Of a DNA stretch of 64,000 nucleotides, positions 17,417 through 26,318 are shown piece by piece (positions within the stretch are counted from its first letter, which is position 1; every line of letters starts with the position of its first letter). Source of the stretch: RUG11198 sp036342255 (GTDB lineage: Bacteria > Bacillota_I > Bacilli_A > RF39 > UBA660); contig JAZAUS010000013.1 in the NCBI GenBank assembly GCA_036342255.1, positions 1-64,000 of the forward strand. The letters run 5' to 3'. The position numbers and the translations under genes were made by a program. The notes beneath the pieces are model-generated. The model was not told the origin of the DNA. It ran no database searches and saw only the letters and a list, made by a program, of their open reading frames with translations.

Positions 17417-17603
17417 ATATGAACAGACTGACAATTGGTTTAGTGTAGAATATCTCCCTGATAATCCTAGAAGTATAATCCTCTATACACTAGAAGGAGG
17501 AGAAGCTGAAGGAAAATATGAAAATGGAAAATGGATTCAATACAGATGGAATTGTGAAGTTAATCCTATATATTGGAGGGAAATGCCAAGATGGAAGCAA
17601 TAA
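17397..17603 (+). CDS. Hypothetical protein, 68 aa
   Basis: A 68-residue, Trp/Tyr-rich beta protein (YTLEGGEAEGKYENGKW) overlaps the phosphatase gene by 20 bases and the next gene by 13. No family is recognised. Confidence 0.5.
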   Translation: MKLKSIKYEQTDNWFSVEYLPDNPRSIILYTLEGGEAEGKYENGKWIQYRWNCEVNPIYWREMPRWKQ

Positions 17604-17848
17604 TAGTTTACGATAACAAAAAAGATAGGGAATTATTGGATTTAATAGATTCAAAATTCCCTATTTTTATTAAATATATAGATTTTAATACTGTAGAAGG
17701 AAGAAAAGAAGCTTATAGAATTAAATCTCATTGGGGAGCTATAAAGAATCCTTTTGTAGTAGTTCAAGAAAAAGAAAAGATACTTAAAGTATTTTATTCT
17801 GAAAAGAATAATGCTGTTAATCAATTAATTTCTTATTTAAATGGTTGA
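17591..17848 (+). CDS. Glutaredoxin/thioredoxin-fold protein lacking active-site cysteines
   Basis: The start chosen is ATG 17591, giving 85 residues; an upstream in-frame start at 17573 would add six residues inside the previous gene. The strand-helix-strand pattern (MEAIIVYDNKKDRELLDLID, then FIKYIDFNTVEGRKEAY, then IKNPFVVV with a likely cis-Pro) looks like a glutaredoxin. The CxxC normally after the first strand is replaced by DNKKD, and no cysteine occurs in the chain. It is probably a non-redox member or a binding protein. The fold call is by pattern only. Confidence 0.45.
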   Translation: MEAIIVYDNKKDRELLDLIDSKFPIFIKYIDFNTVEGRKEAYRIKSHWGAIKNPFVVVQEKEKILKVFYSEKNNAVNQLISYLNG

Positions 17849-18341
17849 AATTCTTTTTAAAAGACTTAATGAAAAATCAGTGCTTCCAACTAGAAAGCAC
17901 ATGACAGATGCTGGATATGATTTAATTGCTACTTCTTGTAAATATAATCCTAAATATGATAGATTTGAATATGGAGTAGGATTTGCTACTAAAATCCCTG
18001 TTGGATATGAAGCAGAAATTAGACCTAGAAGTAGTAATACTAAAACAAATGCATATATTCCAAATGCACCTGGAACCATAGATTCTAACTATACTGGAGA
18101 ATGGAAAGTATTTTATAAACTTCGTACTCCTTTTGAACAATTGTTTCCAGAAGGAGATTATGAATTAAACCTTTTAGAAATGGAAAATGAAATGGCTCCT
18201 TATAAAGTAGGAGACGCTATTGCACAATGTTTAATTCATAAAACTGAAGATATATGGTTCTGTGATGTAGAAGAACTTCCTGATACTGATAGAGGAGCAG
18301 ATGGTGGAATTAATAGAGACGATGCAAATTTTAAAGTATGA
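17841..18341 (+). CDS. dut: dUTP diphosphatase (trimeric dUTPase)
   Basis: dUTPase keeps uracil out of DNA and supplies dUMP for thymidylate synthesis by ThyX. The 166 residues show motif 1 AGYDL, motif 2 PRSSNTK, motif 3 GTIDSNYTGEW, motif 4 YKVGDAIAQCLI and a motif 5 variant DRGADGGI in place of RGxxGFGSTG. The order and length fit the homotrimeric family with a slightly modified C-terminal loop. The ATG overlaps the previous TGA. Confidence 0.92.
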   Translation: MVEILFKRLNEKSVLPTRKHMTDAGYDLIATSCKYNPKYDRFEYGVGFATKIPVGYEAEIRPRSSNTKTNAYIPNAPGTIDSNYTGEWKVFYKLRTPFEQLFPEGDYELNLLEMENEMAPYKVGDAIAQCLIHKTEDIWFCDVEELPDTDRGADGGINRDDANFKV

Positions 18342-18697
18342 TTACTGAAGAATCATTTAAGGATTTTATAAAATTTTATGAAGATTTTTCTGAAGGAATT
18401 GAGCGATTTGATATGTCTATAACTGGAAAATCATATCCAACCATTTTGTTTGAAACTGATTGGGCTGAGGCTGTCGGTAAAATGTTAGACATCTTTTTAG
18501 ATTCTAACTTTACAGACGAAGGAGCAGATTTAGTCGCTTATTATCTTTGGGAGGATGTTGAAGATAAAGCTATTTATGTAAAACAAGATAAGGATATATT
18601 CGATGAAGAAAAAGAAATTCGTTATCCATTAGATACATTAGACGGATTATGGAATTTTCTTCTAACCGATAAGAAATTATACTTTAAGAATGTCTGA
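18338..18697 (+). CDS. Hypothetical acidic protein, 119 aa
   Basis: This 119-residue acidic protein is coupled to dut by ATGA and overlaps the ligase gene by 8 bases. Helix-rich, with ILFETDWAEAVGKMLDIF and YYLWEDVEDKAIYV segments. No family is recognised. Its position between dut and ligase suggests a role in DNA metabolism. Confidence 0.6.
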   Translation: MITEESFKDFIKFYEDFSEGIERFDMSITGKSYPTILFETDWAEAVGKMLDIFLDSNFTDEGADLVAYYLWEDVEDKAIYVKQDKDIFDEEKEIRYPLDTLDGLWNFLLTDKKLYFKNV

Positions 18698-19946
18698 TTT
18701 ATTTGCTCCTCAAGAAATTATTCCTAATGAAAAAACTTGGTATCTTATTAGCAGAGATACTAAAGGAAAGATTAGAATAGCTATTGTAAACTATGAGCTT
18801 ATAAATCCTAAAGATAAACAAAATAGATATTTTGTAATTCATAGAGAATCTGGACAGTATAAAGGTAAAAGAACTCAACAACCAGATAAAACTGTTGAAC
18901 GTGGAAAAGCAACTCGTAACTTATGGGAACAAGTTATGCTTGAAGCTAAACATTTAGTTAAAGAAAAACTTGATAAAGGTTACAGAGAAATAGAAAAAGA
19001 TCCTGATGAATATTCTGAATCTGAGTTAAATGAAATACTTGGTGGAATAATAACAGGACAGGATGGGGTTCCAAAACCAATGCTTGCTAAACAAGTTGAT
19101 AAAGTAACCAGTAATAAAATATTCGATAAATCTTGGTACGCTTCTCGTAAAATTGATGGACTTAGAGCATTAATTTATATGGGAAATGACGGAGAACTTC
19201 ATACTGCTTCTAGAGGAGCTATGAATTATGATGCAGCAATGTATGAAATTCTTAGTAATAAAACTCTTATAGAAATATTTAAAGAAAATCCAGGATTAAT
19301 AATGGATGGAGAATGTTATCACCACGGATATACACTTCAAAAACTTAATTCTATAGCAAGAACACAAAAGACTGCTATTGACTATGAAGTTCTTCAATTT
19401 TATTGGTATGATATTGTTGATGTAAATTCTACATTCGATGAACGTTGGGCCTTTATGAATGACATAAAAGACCAATATAATTTATCATTTGATCCAAATA
19501 AGGATTTTGAAGACGGAGAATTAAGAATTCAGTTTGTTCCACAAGTTCTTGTATCTGGATATGATAATATGATTAATTTACATAATGATTATGTAGAAGA
19601 AGGTTGGGAAGGATTAGTTATTAGAGATCCTGATAAAGTATATCGTCCTAATGGTCGTACTAATGATATGATAAAAATAAAAGTTTATAAATCAGAAGAC
19701 TTTTTAGTTACTGGATACGAACTTGGACTTCGTGGTAGTGAAGACATGGTATTTATTTGTAAGACTAAAGAAGGAAAGGAATTTAAAGCTAAACCGTTAG
19801 GTGATAGACTTCAAAAAGAAGAATATGTAAATAACTTTGAATCTTTATATAAAAATCATATCGGAGAATGTAAATTCTTTTATTATTCAGATGATAATGT
19901 TCCTCTCCAACCTGCATTTAAAGCATTTAGAGATGATTTAGAATGA
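18690..19946 (+). CDS. ATP-dependent DNA ligase
   Basis: This 418-residue ligase should seal nicks on the lagging strand. The nucleotidyltransferase motif I is KIDG at residues 154-157 (ASRKIDGLRAL), with Lys154 the AMP-accepting residue. LIMDGECY is motif III, EGLVIRDP motif IV and MIKIKVYKSEDF motif V. An OB domain follows with CKFFYYSD near the end. The N-terminal 80 residues (YLISRDTKGKIRIAIVNYEL) form a WGR-like extension before the catalytic core. ATP use is inferred from the family. Confidence 0.9.
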   Translation: MSDLFAPQEIIPNEKTWYLISRDTKGKIRIAIVNYELINPKDKQNRYFVIHRESGQYKGKRTQQPDKTVERGKATRNLWEQVMLEAKHLVKEKLDKGYREIEKDPDEYSESELNEILGGIITGQDGVPKPMLAKQVDKVTSNKIFDKSWYASRKIDGLRALIYMGNDGELHTASRGAMNYDAAMYEILSNKTLIEIFKENPGLIMDGECYHHGYTLQKLNSIARTQKTAIDYEVLQFYWYDIVDVNSTFDERWAFMNDIKDQYNLSFDPNKDFEDGELRIQFVPQVLVSGYDNMINLHNDYVEEGWEGLVIRDPDKVYRPNGRTNDMIKIKVYKSEDFLVTGYELGLRGSEDMVFICKTKEGKEFKAKPLGDRLQKEEYVNNFESLYKNHIGECKFFYYSDDNVPLQPAFKAFRDDLE

Positions 19947-20461
19947 TTCAACTAATAGTTAATGTAAATCTTCTTAGAGAAATAGACGAGCGTAAGTTAA
20001 TTAGTGCTTACGCTCGGTTTATGTATAACGATGAAAAAGATACTATTGATGATGTACAAATAAAAGAAAATCTCATACAACTTCTTGATTGGGATAAAAA
20101 CGGCGATGACGGACTAGGTATTTACTGTGGGAAATTCGAATCTATATCTAACAAAGATTGGGATATACTTATTCAGTTTATAAAAGAAAATGAATATAAA
20201 ATAAAATTATTATCAAATAATCCACTTAAAGAAAAAAGATTAGAATCTATAAAAATAATAAAAGATTCTATTGAAAGTAAAGAACAACATAATATAGAAA
20301 GATTTACTGATAAAAATTACAAAGTAAGTGGAAGAGGTAAAAAGGCTAAGCCATGTACTTATGAAGGTAAAGAATATAAATCCCGTCAAGAATGTATGTA
20401 TAAAGAAGGATTAACTAAATATCAATTATGGATATATCTAAAAAATACTAATCAAATATGA
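19943..20461 (+). CDS. Hypothetical protein with C-terminal HTH-like segment, 172 aa
   Basis: Coupled to the ligase by ATGA. The first 110 residues are mixed alpha/beta and acidic (LLDWDKNGDDGLGIY). The last 50 residues are basic, with GRGKKAKPCTYEGKEYKSR followed by QECMYKEGLTKYQLWIYL. That resembles the NUMOD-type DNA-binding helix-turn-helix used by phage nucleases and regulators. DNA binding is plausible; no catalytic domain is visible. Confidence 0.55.
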   Translation: MIQLIVNVNLLREIDERKLISAYARFMYNDEKDTIDDVQIKENLIQLLDWDKNGDDGLGIYCGKFESISNKDWDILIQFIKENEYKIKLLSNNPLKEKRLESIKIIKDSIESKEQHNIERFTDKNYKVSGRGKKAKPCTYEGKEYKSRQECMYKEGLTKYQLWIYLKNTNQI

Positions 20462-20748
20462 CAAAAATTAAATTATATAACCGTGATGGAGCAGATTTAT
20501 GGTTAGAAAATACTGGTGAACAGGCAGCTGAAAATATTGCTATTTGGAAATTAAATGTTGATTCTAAACATAAATATTGTCTAGAATATATAAGAGTTAT
20601 TGGTAACTATCCATATGAAATAGAAGCAATTGATCCGTCTGGGGGTCCAATGTTATCAGTAGGAGATTTGTTTGAAAATAAGTATGAGATAGTTAAAATT
20701 AATTCTGTTAATAATATATGGATAGGTGAAAGAAATAACAATAACTAA
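20458..20748 (+). CDS. Hypothetical beta-rich protein, 96 aa
   Basis: This 96-residue protein, coupled by ATGA, is mainly beta strands with a glycine-proline loop (DPSGGPMLSVG). It overlaps the sigma-factor gene by 23 bases. No family is recognised. Confidence 0.55.
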   Translation: MTKIKLYNRDGADLWLENTGEQAAENIAIWKLNVDSKHKYCLEYIRVIGNYPYEIEAIDPSGGPMLSVGDLFENKYEIVKINSVNNIWIGERNNNN

Positions 20749-21562
20749 AAATATTCTTAATGAAAGTAGCGATATTCTTAAAGACTTTTTTAAGGATATA
20801 GATAAATATCCAATATATTCTGGGGATGAACAAATTCAATTAGCAAGAGAAGCTAAGGATGGAAACGAGAGATCTAGAGAAAAACTTATTACATCTAATT
20901 TGAGATTTGTAATTACTTGTGCTAAAAAATATACTGGACAAGGTGTTCCGTTAATAGATCTTATTAATGCTGGAAATTATGGATTATGTTTAGCGTTATC
21001 AAATTTCGATCCAGACAGAGGATATAAATTTTTAAGTTTTGCTGTATGGTATATTAGAAGAGAAATTCTTAAAGAGATATATAATACAGGAAGAACTATA
21101 CGTTATCCAATTACATATATAAGTAGAATTACTAAAGTTAAGAAAGCTTATGATGATTTCTTAACAACTCATCAAAGAGAACCTACTGACGAAGAATTAA
21201 TAAATTTAACTAATGTTACTCAAAAACAATATAATTCTGTATTATTAGATAAATCTTATTGTCAATCTCTAGAATCTCCTATAAATGATTCTTCAACAAT
21301 TGAGGATGTTCTATCAGAAGATATTACTCCATTCTCTGATAATTTTACAAAAGAGACTATATCTAAAGCATTGAAATGTTTAAACCAAAGAGAATATAAA
21401 GTAATAACTGAATTCTATGGATTAAATAATGTTGAAGAAAGACCTATAAAAGAAATTGCTAAAGAATTAAATCTTGGTGATGAAAGAGTTAGACAAATAA
21501 GAAAAAATGCAGTTAAGAAGTTAAATAAGAGATGTGGTAAAATACTAAAAACATTATTATGA
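20726..21562 (+). CDS. Phage sigma-70-family transcription initiation factor
   Basis: The start is GTG 20726, giving 278 residues. Region 2 is clear: SREKLITSNLRFVITCAKKY, then GVPLIDLINAGNYGL and SFAVWYIRREIL (2.3/2.4). Region 3 spans TRTIRYPITY-like residues and a helix near 145-170. Region 4 ends with EERPIKEIAKELNLGDERVRQI, the -35-binding helix-turn-helix. The layout matches primary-type sigma factors of Bacteroidales, which lack region 1.1. It probably redirects host RNA polymerase to middle or late phage promoters, complementing the virion polymerase encoded on the other strand. Confidence 0.9.
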   Translation: MKEITITKNILNESSDILKDFFKDIDKYPIYSGDEQIQLAREAKDGNERSREKLITSNLRFVITCAKKYTGQGVPLIDLINAGNYGLCLALSNFDPDRGYKFLSFAVWYIRREILKEIYNTGRTIRYPITYISRITKVKKAYDDFLTTHQREPTDEELINLTNVTQKQYNSVLLDKSYCQSLESPINDSSTIEDVLSEDITPFSDNFTKETISKALKCLNQREYKVITEFYGLNNVEERPIKEIAKELNLGDERVRQIRKNAVKKLNKRCGKILKTLL

Positions 21563-21723
21563 TTTATTTTACGATAGCAAAAAATGATTGCGGATATTTA
21601 ATTGACAGTATTTCTACTGATTTAGAGAAACTTAAATATAAGTTTCCAGATGAAAAAATATATAAATCAGATGCTCCTATAGTAAGTATTTATATTATTA
21701 AAGATCAGTTAAATGAAGTTTAA
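21559..21723 (+). CDS. Hypothetical protein, 54 aa
   Basis: A 54-residue frame runs from the ATG overlapping the sigma stop (ATGA) to TAA 21721, overlapping the next gene by 11 bases. It has a strand-helix-strand arrangement (IYFTIAKND; LEKLKYKFP; IVSIYIIKD). No family is recognised. Confidence 0.55.
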   Translation: MIYFTIAKNDCGYLIDSISTDLEKLKYKFPDEKIYKSDAPIVSIYIIKDQLNEV

Positions 21724-21976
21724 AGTTGAAAATAATTGGCTTCTTAAGACAGAAGAAGATATAGAATTAAATCCTAAAGATTTTGTTCATTGTACTAATA
21801 TTGAAGAACTAAATGATGAAATAAAAGATTATATTCATCAGCATATGTCTTTTCCAGATATGGAAAAAGGTTATTGTATGTATGAAGAATCATTAGGAAC
21901 AGAATATTGGGATACAACATTTGGAGAATTTATGTTAGAATGGCAAAAACTAAAGGGATTACAGCAGGAGTTATAA
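21713..21976 (+). CDS. Hypothetical acidic protein, 87 aa
   Basis: An 87-residue acidic protein with aromatic C-terminal half (EYWDTTFGEFMLEWQKL). It overlaps neighbours on both sides. No family is recognised. Confidence 0.55.
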   Translation: MKFKVENNWLLKTEEDIELNPKDFVHCTNIEELNDEIKDYIHQHMSFPDMEKGYCMYEESLGTEYWDTTFGEFMLEWQKLKGLQQEL

Positions 21977-22290
21977 AAACTCCTACTAAAGTTACTCCTA
22001 TTTGGCAAATAGGAATGTTATTTCCAGACGGAAGAAAGATTTCTAAACCAAAATGTACTTTAAACGATATACTTAATACCTATTTTATAGGATTAGATAA
22101 ATATATATCAAAGGGATATACTCCTGAACAGTTATTAGAATTATATAAAAAAACATATTGTAATAAAGGTATTAAAGTACAAATAAATTATATAGATAGT
22201 TGGGGACACAAGTGGACAGGAAAAATTGCTTGGCCTAGAGAGTCTAAATTTATTGAATTTTTAAATAAAAGAATAAATGATAATAACTGA
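21940..22290 (+). CDS. Hypothetical basic protein, 116 aa
   Basis: The likely start is ATG 21940 (MAKTKGITAGV), with an upstream ATG at 21907 less plausible. The product is basic and soluble, with LFPDGRKISKP, a helix YTPEQLLELYKKTY and a Trp-rich end. No domain is recognised. Confidence 0.55.
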   Translation: MAKTKGITAGVIKTPTKVTPIWQIGMLFPDGRKISKPKCTLNDILNTYFIGLDKYISKGYTPEQLLELYKKTYCNKGIKVQINYIDSWGHKWTGKIAWPRESKFIEFLNKRINDNN

Positions 22291-22513
22291 AAAACATATT
22301 ATTGAATCAGATATAGACGCTGATGTAATTTGTGACTATTTTCAATATCTAGAAGAAATAGAAGAAGAAAGAACTCCTAGTATAGATGGGTTAATGTCTT
22401 TTATAAATGATTATTATTATAACTCTGATTTTACTACTGATGTATATTCATATTACGATGGAGATAATACGAGCCTTTTAGAAATGTATAATGAATTTAA
22501 AAATAATGACTGA
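22277..22513 (+). CDS. Hypothetical acidic protein, 78 aa
   Basis: A 78-residue strongly acidic, tyrosine-rich protein (DYYYNSDFTTDVYSYYDGD) overlaps the previous gene by 14 bases and the next by 8. No family is recognised. Confidence 0.5.
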   Translation: MIITEKHIIESDIDADVICDYFQYLEEIEEERTPSIDGLMSFINDYYYNSDFTTDVYSYYDGDNTSLLEMYNEFKNND

Positions 22514-22886
22514 ACAAGAATTTTTAGAGAAAAGAGTTCCTATTTGGTTAGAAGGAGAAGATTTACATATAAGTACTCCGTCATCTAGTGATAGAAATGA
22601 TATGCATGTTTTTATGTCTAAAAAATATGGATATCAATGGTTGTGGGCTATTCGTGGATATTATTGGCCAGATTCTCATGTGCAACTTTATCAAGGAGAT
22701 TATGAATGTCCAAACTGTACTACACTTGTAGCATCTTATTTATTTGAATATTTTCCAGATATTAAATATATAGGATTTGGGTGTAATAAAGGAAAAGTTG
22801 GAGAAATTTGGGATAGTAAAATAACAGTAGTACGAGACAAAACTTGTTTAAATTCTGATATTTTAACAAATATTAACAAGGAATAA
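22506..22886 (+). CDS. Hypothetical protein, 126 aa
   Basis: Start at ATG 22506 overlaps the previous TGA; an upstream start at 22491 is less likely. The protein is rich in Trp and Tyr and has a CPNC pair in YECPNCTTL that could bind metal. It is the last gene before the endonuclease promoter/hairpin region. Confidence 0.55.
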   Translation: MTEQEFLEKRVPIWLEGEDLHISTPSSSDRNDMHVFMSKKYGYQWLWAIRGYYWPDSHVQLYQGDYECPNCTTLVASYLFEYFPDIKYIGFGCNKGKVGEIWDSKITVVRDKTCLNSDILTNINKE

Positions 22887-22893
22887 TTTTTGA

Positions 22894-22924
22894 TTTGTCC
22901 ATATTTATCCATATATTAATTTTG
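22894..22924 (+). promoter_or_regulatory. Bacteroidales-type promoter inside a start-sequestering hairpin
   Basis: TTTG at 22894-22897 and TAATTTTG at 22917-22924 are separated by 19 bases, a good match to the Bacteroidales -33/-7 pair (TTTG and TAnnTTTG). Transcription would begin near 22931, 14 bases before the ATG of the endonuclease gene. Confidence 0.6.
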
Positions 22925-22953
22925 AATTAAAAAAATAAAAATATATGGATAAA
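22904..22953 (+). promoter_or_regulatory. Perfect 14-bp inverted repeat covering the endonuclease start codon
   Basis: TTTATCCATATATT at 22904-22917 is the exact complement of AATATATGGATAAA at 22940-22953, which contains the ATG at 22945. A transcript reading in from upstream could fold to hide the start codon. One starting at the local promoter lacks the 5' arm. Confidence 0.55.
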
Positions 22954-23862
22954 ACAAATATTACACTAGAACAAATAAAAGAAAATTGTTCTGAATTGGA
23001 AAATAAAATTATTGAAATGTATCTTTGTAAAAGAACTCAAAGAGAAATTTGTGATAATTTAGATATTACAAGAGGAAAAATAGACCGTTTAGTTAGAAAA
23101 TATAATTTAACTAGATTCAGAACTTCTGGAAAATATAATTTAGATGAGACTAGAATAAATATATATGATCCTTTATATTGGTATTTTCTTGGGTTATTTG
23201 CATCTGATGGATGTATCTCTAAAAGAGAGACACATGATGTAATTGAATTTGAAGTAACTGATATTCAAATAATAGAAGATATAAAATTAATTTTTAATTA
23301 TGATGGAAAAATAGGAAGTAGAAATAGAGGAGGAAATAGAAAAACGACATATTATATTAATATTATAAATAAAAAATTATCTGAGTCTATTCATATTATA
23401 TTTGAAGGAAATGCTTATAGAAAATCACATAATTTAATATTTCCAAAGATTCCTGATCAAGATTGTGAATCAATGTTTATAAGAGGATTTTGGGATGGGG
23501 ATGGATGTTTTTCTATAGGAAATAGTGGACAAGGAAATAAAAGAACATATATAGGGGAAGCATTTTGTCAATCTTCAAAATTTCTAGAAGGATTACAACA
23601 ATGTTTAAATAAATATAAAATTAATTCTACCATTTCCATTGAACATGAATTTAGAATAAATAGTAAAGAAGATACTTCTAATTTTATAAAATTTATATAT
23701 AGTTATAATAGTTATGTAGGTCTTCCGAGAAAAAGAGCTTTAGGTATGTTACATTTATACTATTGTAATTTTAACTTAAGAAATACTTATGAATGCGAAA
23801 ATATAGATAATAAATGTATAATAGACTTTAATTTTACTGAAAATGAAAATAATAATATATAA
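22945..23862 (+). CDS. Free-standing LAGLIDADG homing endonuclease
   Basis: This 305-residue protein has an N-terminal helix-turn-helix (TQREICDNLDITRGKIDRL) and two LAGLIDADG motifs, YFLGLFASDG at residues 80-89 and FIRGFWDGDG around 178-187. Each carries the catalytic acidic residue, so it should work as a monomer. It lies between the early operon and polB and is not inside an intron or intein. It probably cuts phage genomes lacking it near this site and spreads by repair. Lysine and isoleucine codons are AT-richer than in neighbouring genes. Confidence 0.88.
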   Translation: MDKTNITLEQIKENCSELENKIIEMYLCKRTQREICDNLDITRGKIDRLVRKYNLTRFRTSGKYNLDETRINIYDPLYWYFLGLFASDGCISKRETHDVIEFEVTDIQIIEDIKLIFNYDGKIGSRNRGGNRKTTYYINIINKKLSESIHIIFEGNAYRKSHNLIFPKIPDQDCESMFIRGFWDGDGCFSIGNSGQGNKRTYIGEAFCQSSKFLEGLQQCLNKYKINSTISIEHEFRINSKEDTSNFIKFIYSYNSYVGLPRKRALGMLHLYYCNFNLRNTYECENIDNKCIIDFNFTENENNNI

Positions 23863-23900
23863 TAAGATTATTGTAGTTCGTAATATGGATTGTTTGAAAG

Positions 23901-25318
23901 ATGATATTAGAAGTATATGATCTAGAATCATTATCAAATTTATTTACTTATACTGGATACTGTTCTAAAACTAATACTTGGTATCAATATGTAATCTGTG
24001 GATGGCGTAATGATGCTAAAGAACTCTATGAACATTTAACTGAAGAAAAATTTATACTTTGTGGATTTAATAATCTAGCTTATGATTATCCTTTATTACA
24101 TCACTTTCTAAGACATTGGGAAGGAGAATATATACGATTTTCTGGACAAGAATTAGCATGTGCTTTATATTCAAAATCACAATATCTTATAGATGAAATG
24201 TTTACCGAAGTAAAGAAACCGTTAATTCCACAAATAGACTTATATAAAATTTGGCATTATAATAATAAAGCTAGAATTCAAAATTTAAAAGGATTAGAGA
24301 TACAAATGAGAATGGAGAATGTGGAAGAAATGCCTATTCACCATACTCATTGGTGTCAAAAAGGAGATGAAATAGAAGTTCTTGCTTATAATAAAAATGA
24401 TGTAGAAGCTACTTACGAATTTCTTTTAGTAACTTTAGGTAAAACTGATTATCCTCTTTATAAAGGTAAAAATAAACTCCAACTTAGAAATGATTTAAAT
24501 AAAAAGTTTCATGTGAATGTAACTAATATGGGTGATGTGCCTATGGGCGAAGAGCTTATGTTACAATTATATTCTCGTGAAGTTGGAGTTAACCCTTATT
24601 TATTAAAAAAATCAGGAGGTACTCCTAGAAGTCTTATTTGTTTAAAAGATTGTATTCCTTTTTGGTGTAATCTTAAAACTAAAGAATTTAATAACTTTTT
24701 AGAAGAGATAAAAAATACTTGTGTTACAGGAGAAAAAGGAGAATTTCAGTTTAGTGTTATATTTCACGGAATAAGATTTGATTTTGGATTAGGAGGATCA
24801 CATGGATGTATTAAACCTGGAGTATATAAATCTGATGATAAATGGATGATTTTAGATTTGGATGTTTCATCACTATATCCATCTGTTGCTAAATCATTAG
24901 GATTATATCCAGAACATTTAGGAATTCAGTTTATGAATCAATATTCTGGATTTATTGATAAAAGAATTATTGAAAAACATAAACCCAAAGATGAACGTGA
25001 TAATGTTTTAATAGAAGGATATAAACTTGTATTAAACGGAACATATGGTAAATCTAATGAAGAAAAGTCATTCTTGTATGATCCACTTTATACTTTTAGA
25101 ACTACTATTGCAGGACAACTGTTCATAAGCATGTGGGCTGAAAGAATGGTAGAAGCAGTTCCAGAACTTAAATTTATTCAAATCAATACTGATGGTATAA
25201 CTATTATGATTCCTAAAGATAAATTAGAGTTGATAAAACAAGTTGATGAACAATTAACTAAAGAAACTACTCTAGTTATTGAAGAAGCATTTTATAGTAA
25301 AATGTTTATAAGGGACGT
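23901..25318 (+). CDS. polB: Family B DNA polymerase, exon 1
   Basis: Exon 1 encodes the first 472 residues and two bases of a split Val codon. The 3'-5' exonuclease start MILEVYDLES carries the first acidic motif, followed by FNNLAYDYPL and later YNKNDVEATYEF. Polymerase motif A is LDLDVSSLYPS with catalytic Asp321. LVLNGTYGKS is motif B, and INTDGI with Asp431 is motif C. Exon 1 ends KMFIRDV. Joined to exon 2, the protein is 645 residues. The apparent stop at 25367 lies in the intron. This is the phage replicative polymerase. Confidence 0.9.
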
Positions 25319-25556
25319 AAGTAATTTGCGTCATAACCTCGTGAATTGCTGGAAATCTAAAGCTTGAGTCGTGAGACTAAATGTATGACAATCAGCAGCC
25401 AAGCTTATAATTAATCTATAATTATTTGAAGGTTCAGAGACTATCGAAAACACATTATTTTATAATGGAAGTGAGTAGAGTACACTTAAATTTTAAGTGG
25501 AAGCGCGAGGTAATATTTTTTATAATAACTATGTAACAATTATTTCGATATATAAA

Positions 25557-25603
25557 ATATAATAATAAATTAGTAGTATAACTATTAAATTTTATTATTA
25601 TAT
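25557..25603 (+). promoter_or_regulatory. Inverted repeat over the GIY-YIG start codon
   Basis: ATATAATAATAA at 25557-25568 can pair with TTATTATTATAT at 25592-25603, which includes the first two bases of the ATG at 25602. All pairs are A-T, so the stem is weak and chance is possible. It mirrors the stronger hairpin at the LAGLIDADG gene. Confidence 0.35.
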
Positions 25604-26318
25604 GAAAATTATTAAAGAAAATTGTGATTGTTCCGGAATTTATGTAATTAAAAACTTAATAAACGGAAAGATATATGTAGGAAAATCAAAAAATTGTTAC
25701 AAAAGACTACATCAACATTTATCAGATATTAAAATAGAATCAAGAAATTATAATGAAAATCCTCATTTATTAAACGCTTTTAAAAAATATGGTGATGATA
25801 ATTTTGATTACTATATAGTTGAAAGATTTAATGAAGAAGACGAGGAAATTCTTGAAAATTTATTAAAAGAAAGAGAATTATATTGGATGAAAGAATTAGA
25901 TTCTCTTAATAAAGAGAAAGGTTATAATTTAAGATATGATTCAGAGGGAAAATGTTTTTGTTCGGAAGAAACTTCAGAAAAAATATCTAATAGACTTAAA
26001 AAAGAATGGGAATCTGGAATTAGAGACGGACATTCTGATAAAATGAAGAACTATTGGGCAAATAATGAAGAACGTAAAGAACAACAACGAAAAATCATGT
26101 CTAAAAATAAAACTAAATATTTATATACAATATATGATCCTTCTGGAGAATTAATTACTGAAGAAGGCGATTATTCTTTATTAAAAGATTTAAAAATTGA
26201 TTCTGTAAAAAGTAATTTTAAAAGAAAAAATTCTGATGATGTTATGTGTAAAGGTTATAGAGTTATTAGAAAAAATATTAAAGATATAGTCCGCCCTTCT
26301 GAGAAATCAGAAGAATAA
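25602..26318 (+). CDS. Intron-encoded GIY-YIG homing endonuclease
   Basis: This 238-residue protein has GIYVIKN at residues 12-18 and YVGKSKN at 25-31, the paired strands of the GIY-YIG core. Catalytic-type residues follow in YKRLHQH (Arg, His) and the helix ERELYWMK (Glu), with GYNLRYDSEG closing the domain. The C-terminal part includes SEETSEKISNRLKK, a NUMOD3-like DNA-binding segment. The start codon and the stop region lie within intron structure. It should promote homing of the intron into intronless polB alleles. Confidence 0.9.
   Translation: MKIIKENCDCSGIYVIKNLINGKIYVGKSKNCYKRLHQHLSDIKIESRNYNENPHLLNAFKKYGDDNFDYYIVERFNEEDEEILENLLKERELYWMKELDSLNKEKGYNLRYDSEGKCFCSEETSEKISNRLKKEWESGIRDGHSDKMKNYWANNEERKEQQRKIMSKNKTKYLYTIYDPSGELITEEGDYSLLKDLKIDSVKSNFKRKNSDDVMCKGYRVIRKNIKDIVRPSEKSEE

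Noticed and set aside
23901..25367. Reading the polymerase as ending at TGA 25367
   Set aside because: The last 16 codons are intron sequence; exon 2 supplies the missing conserved residues in frame.
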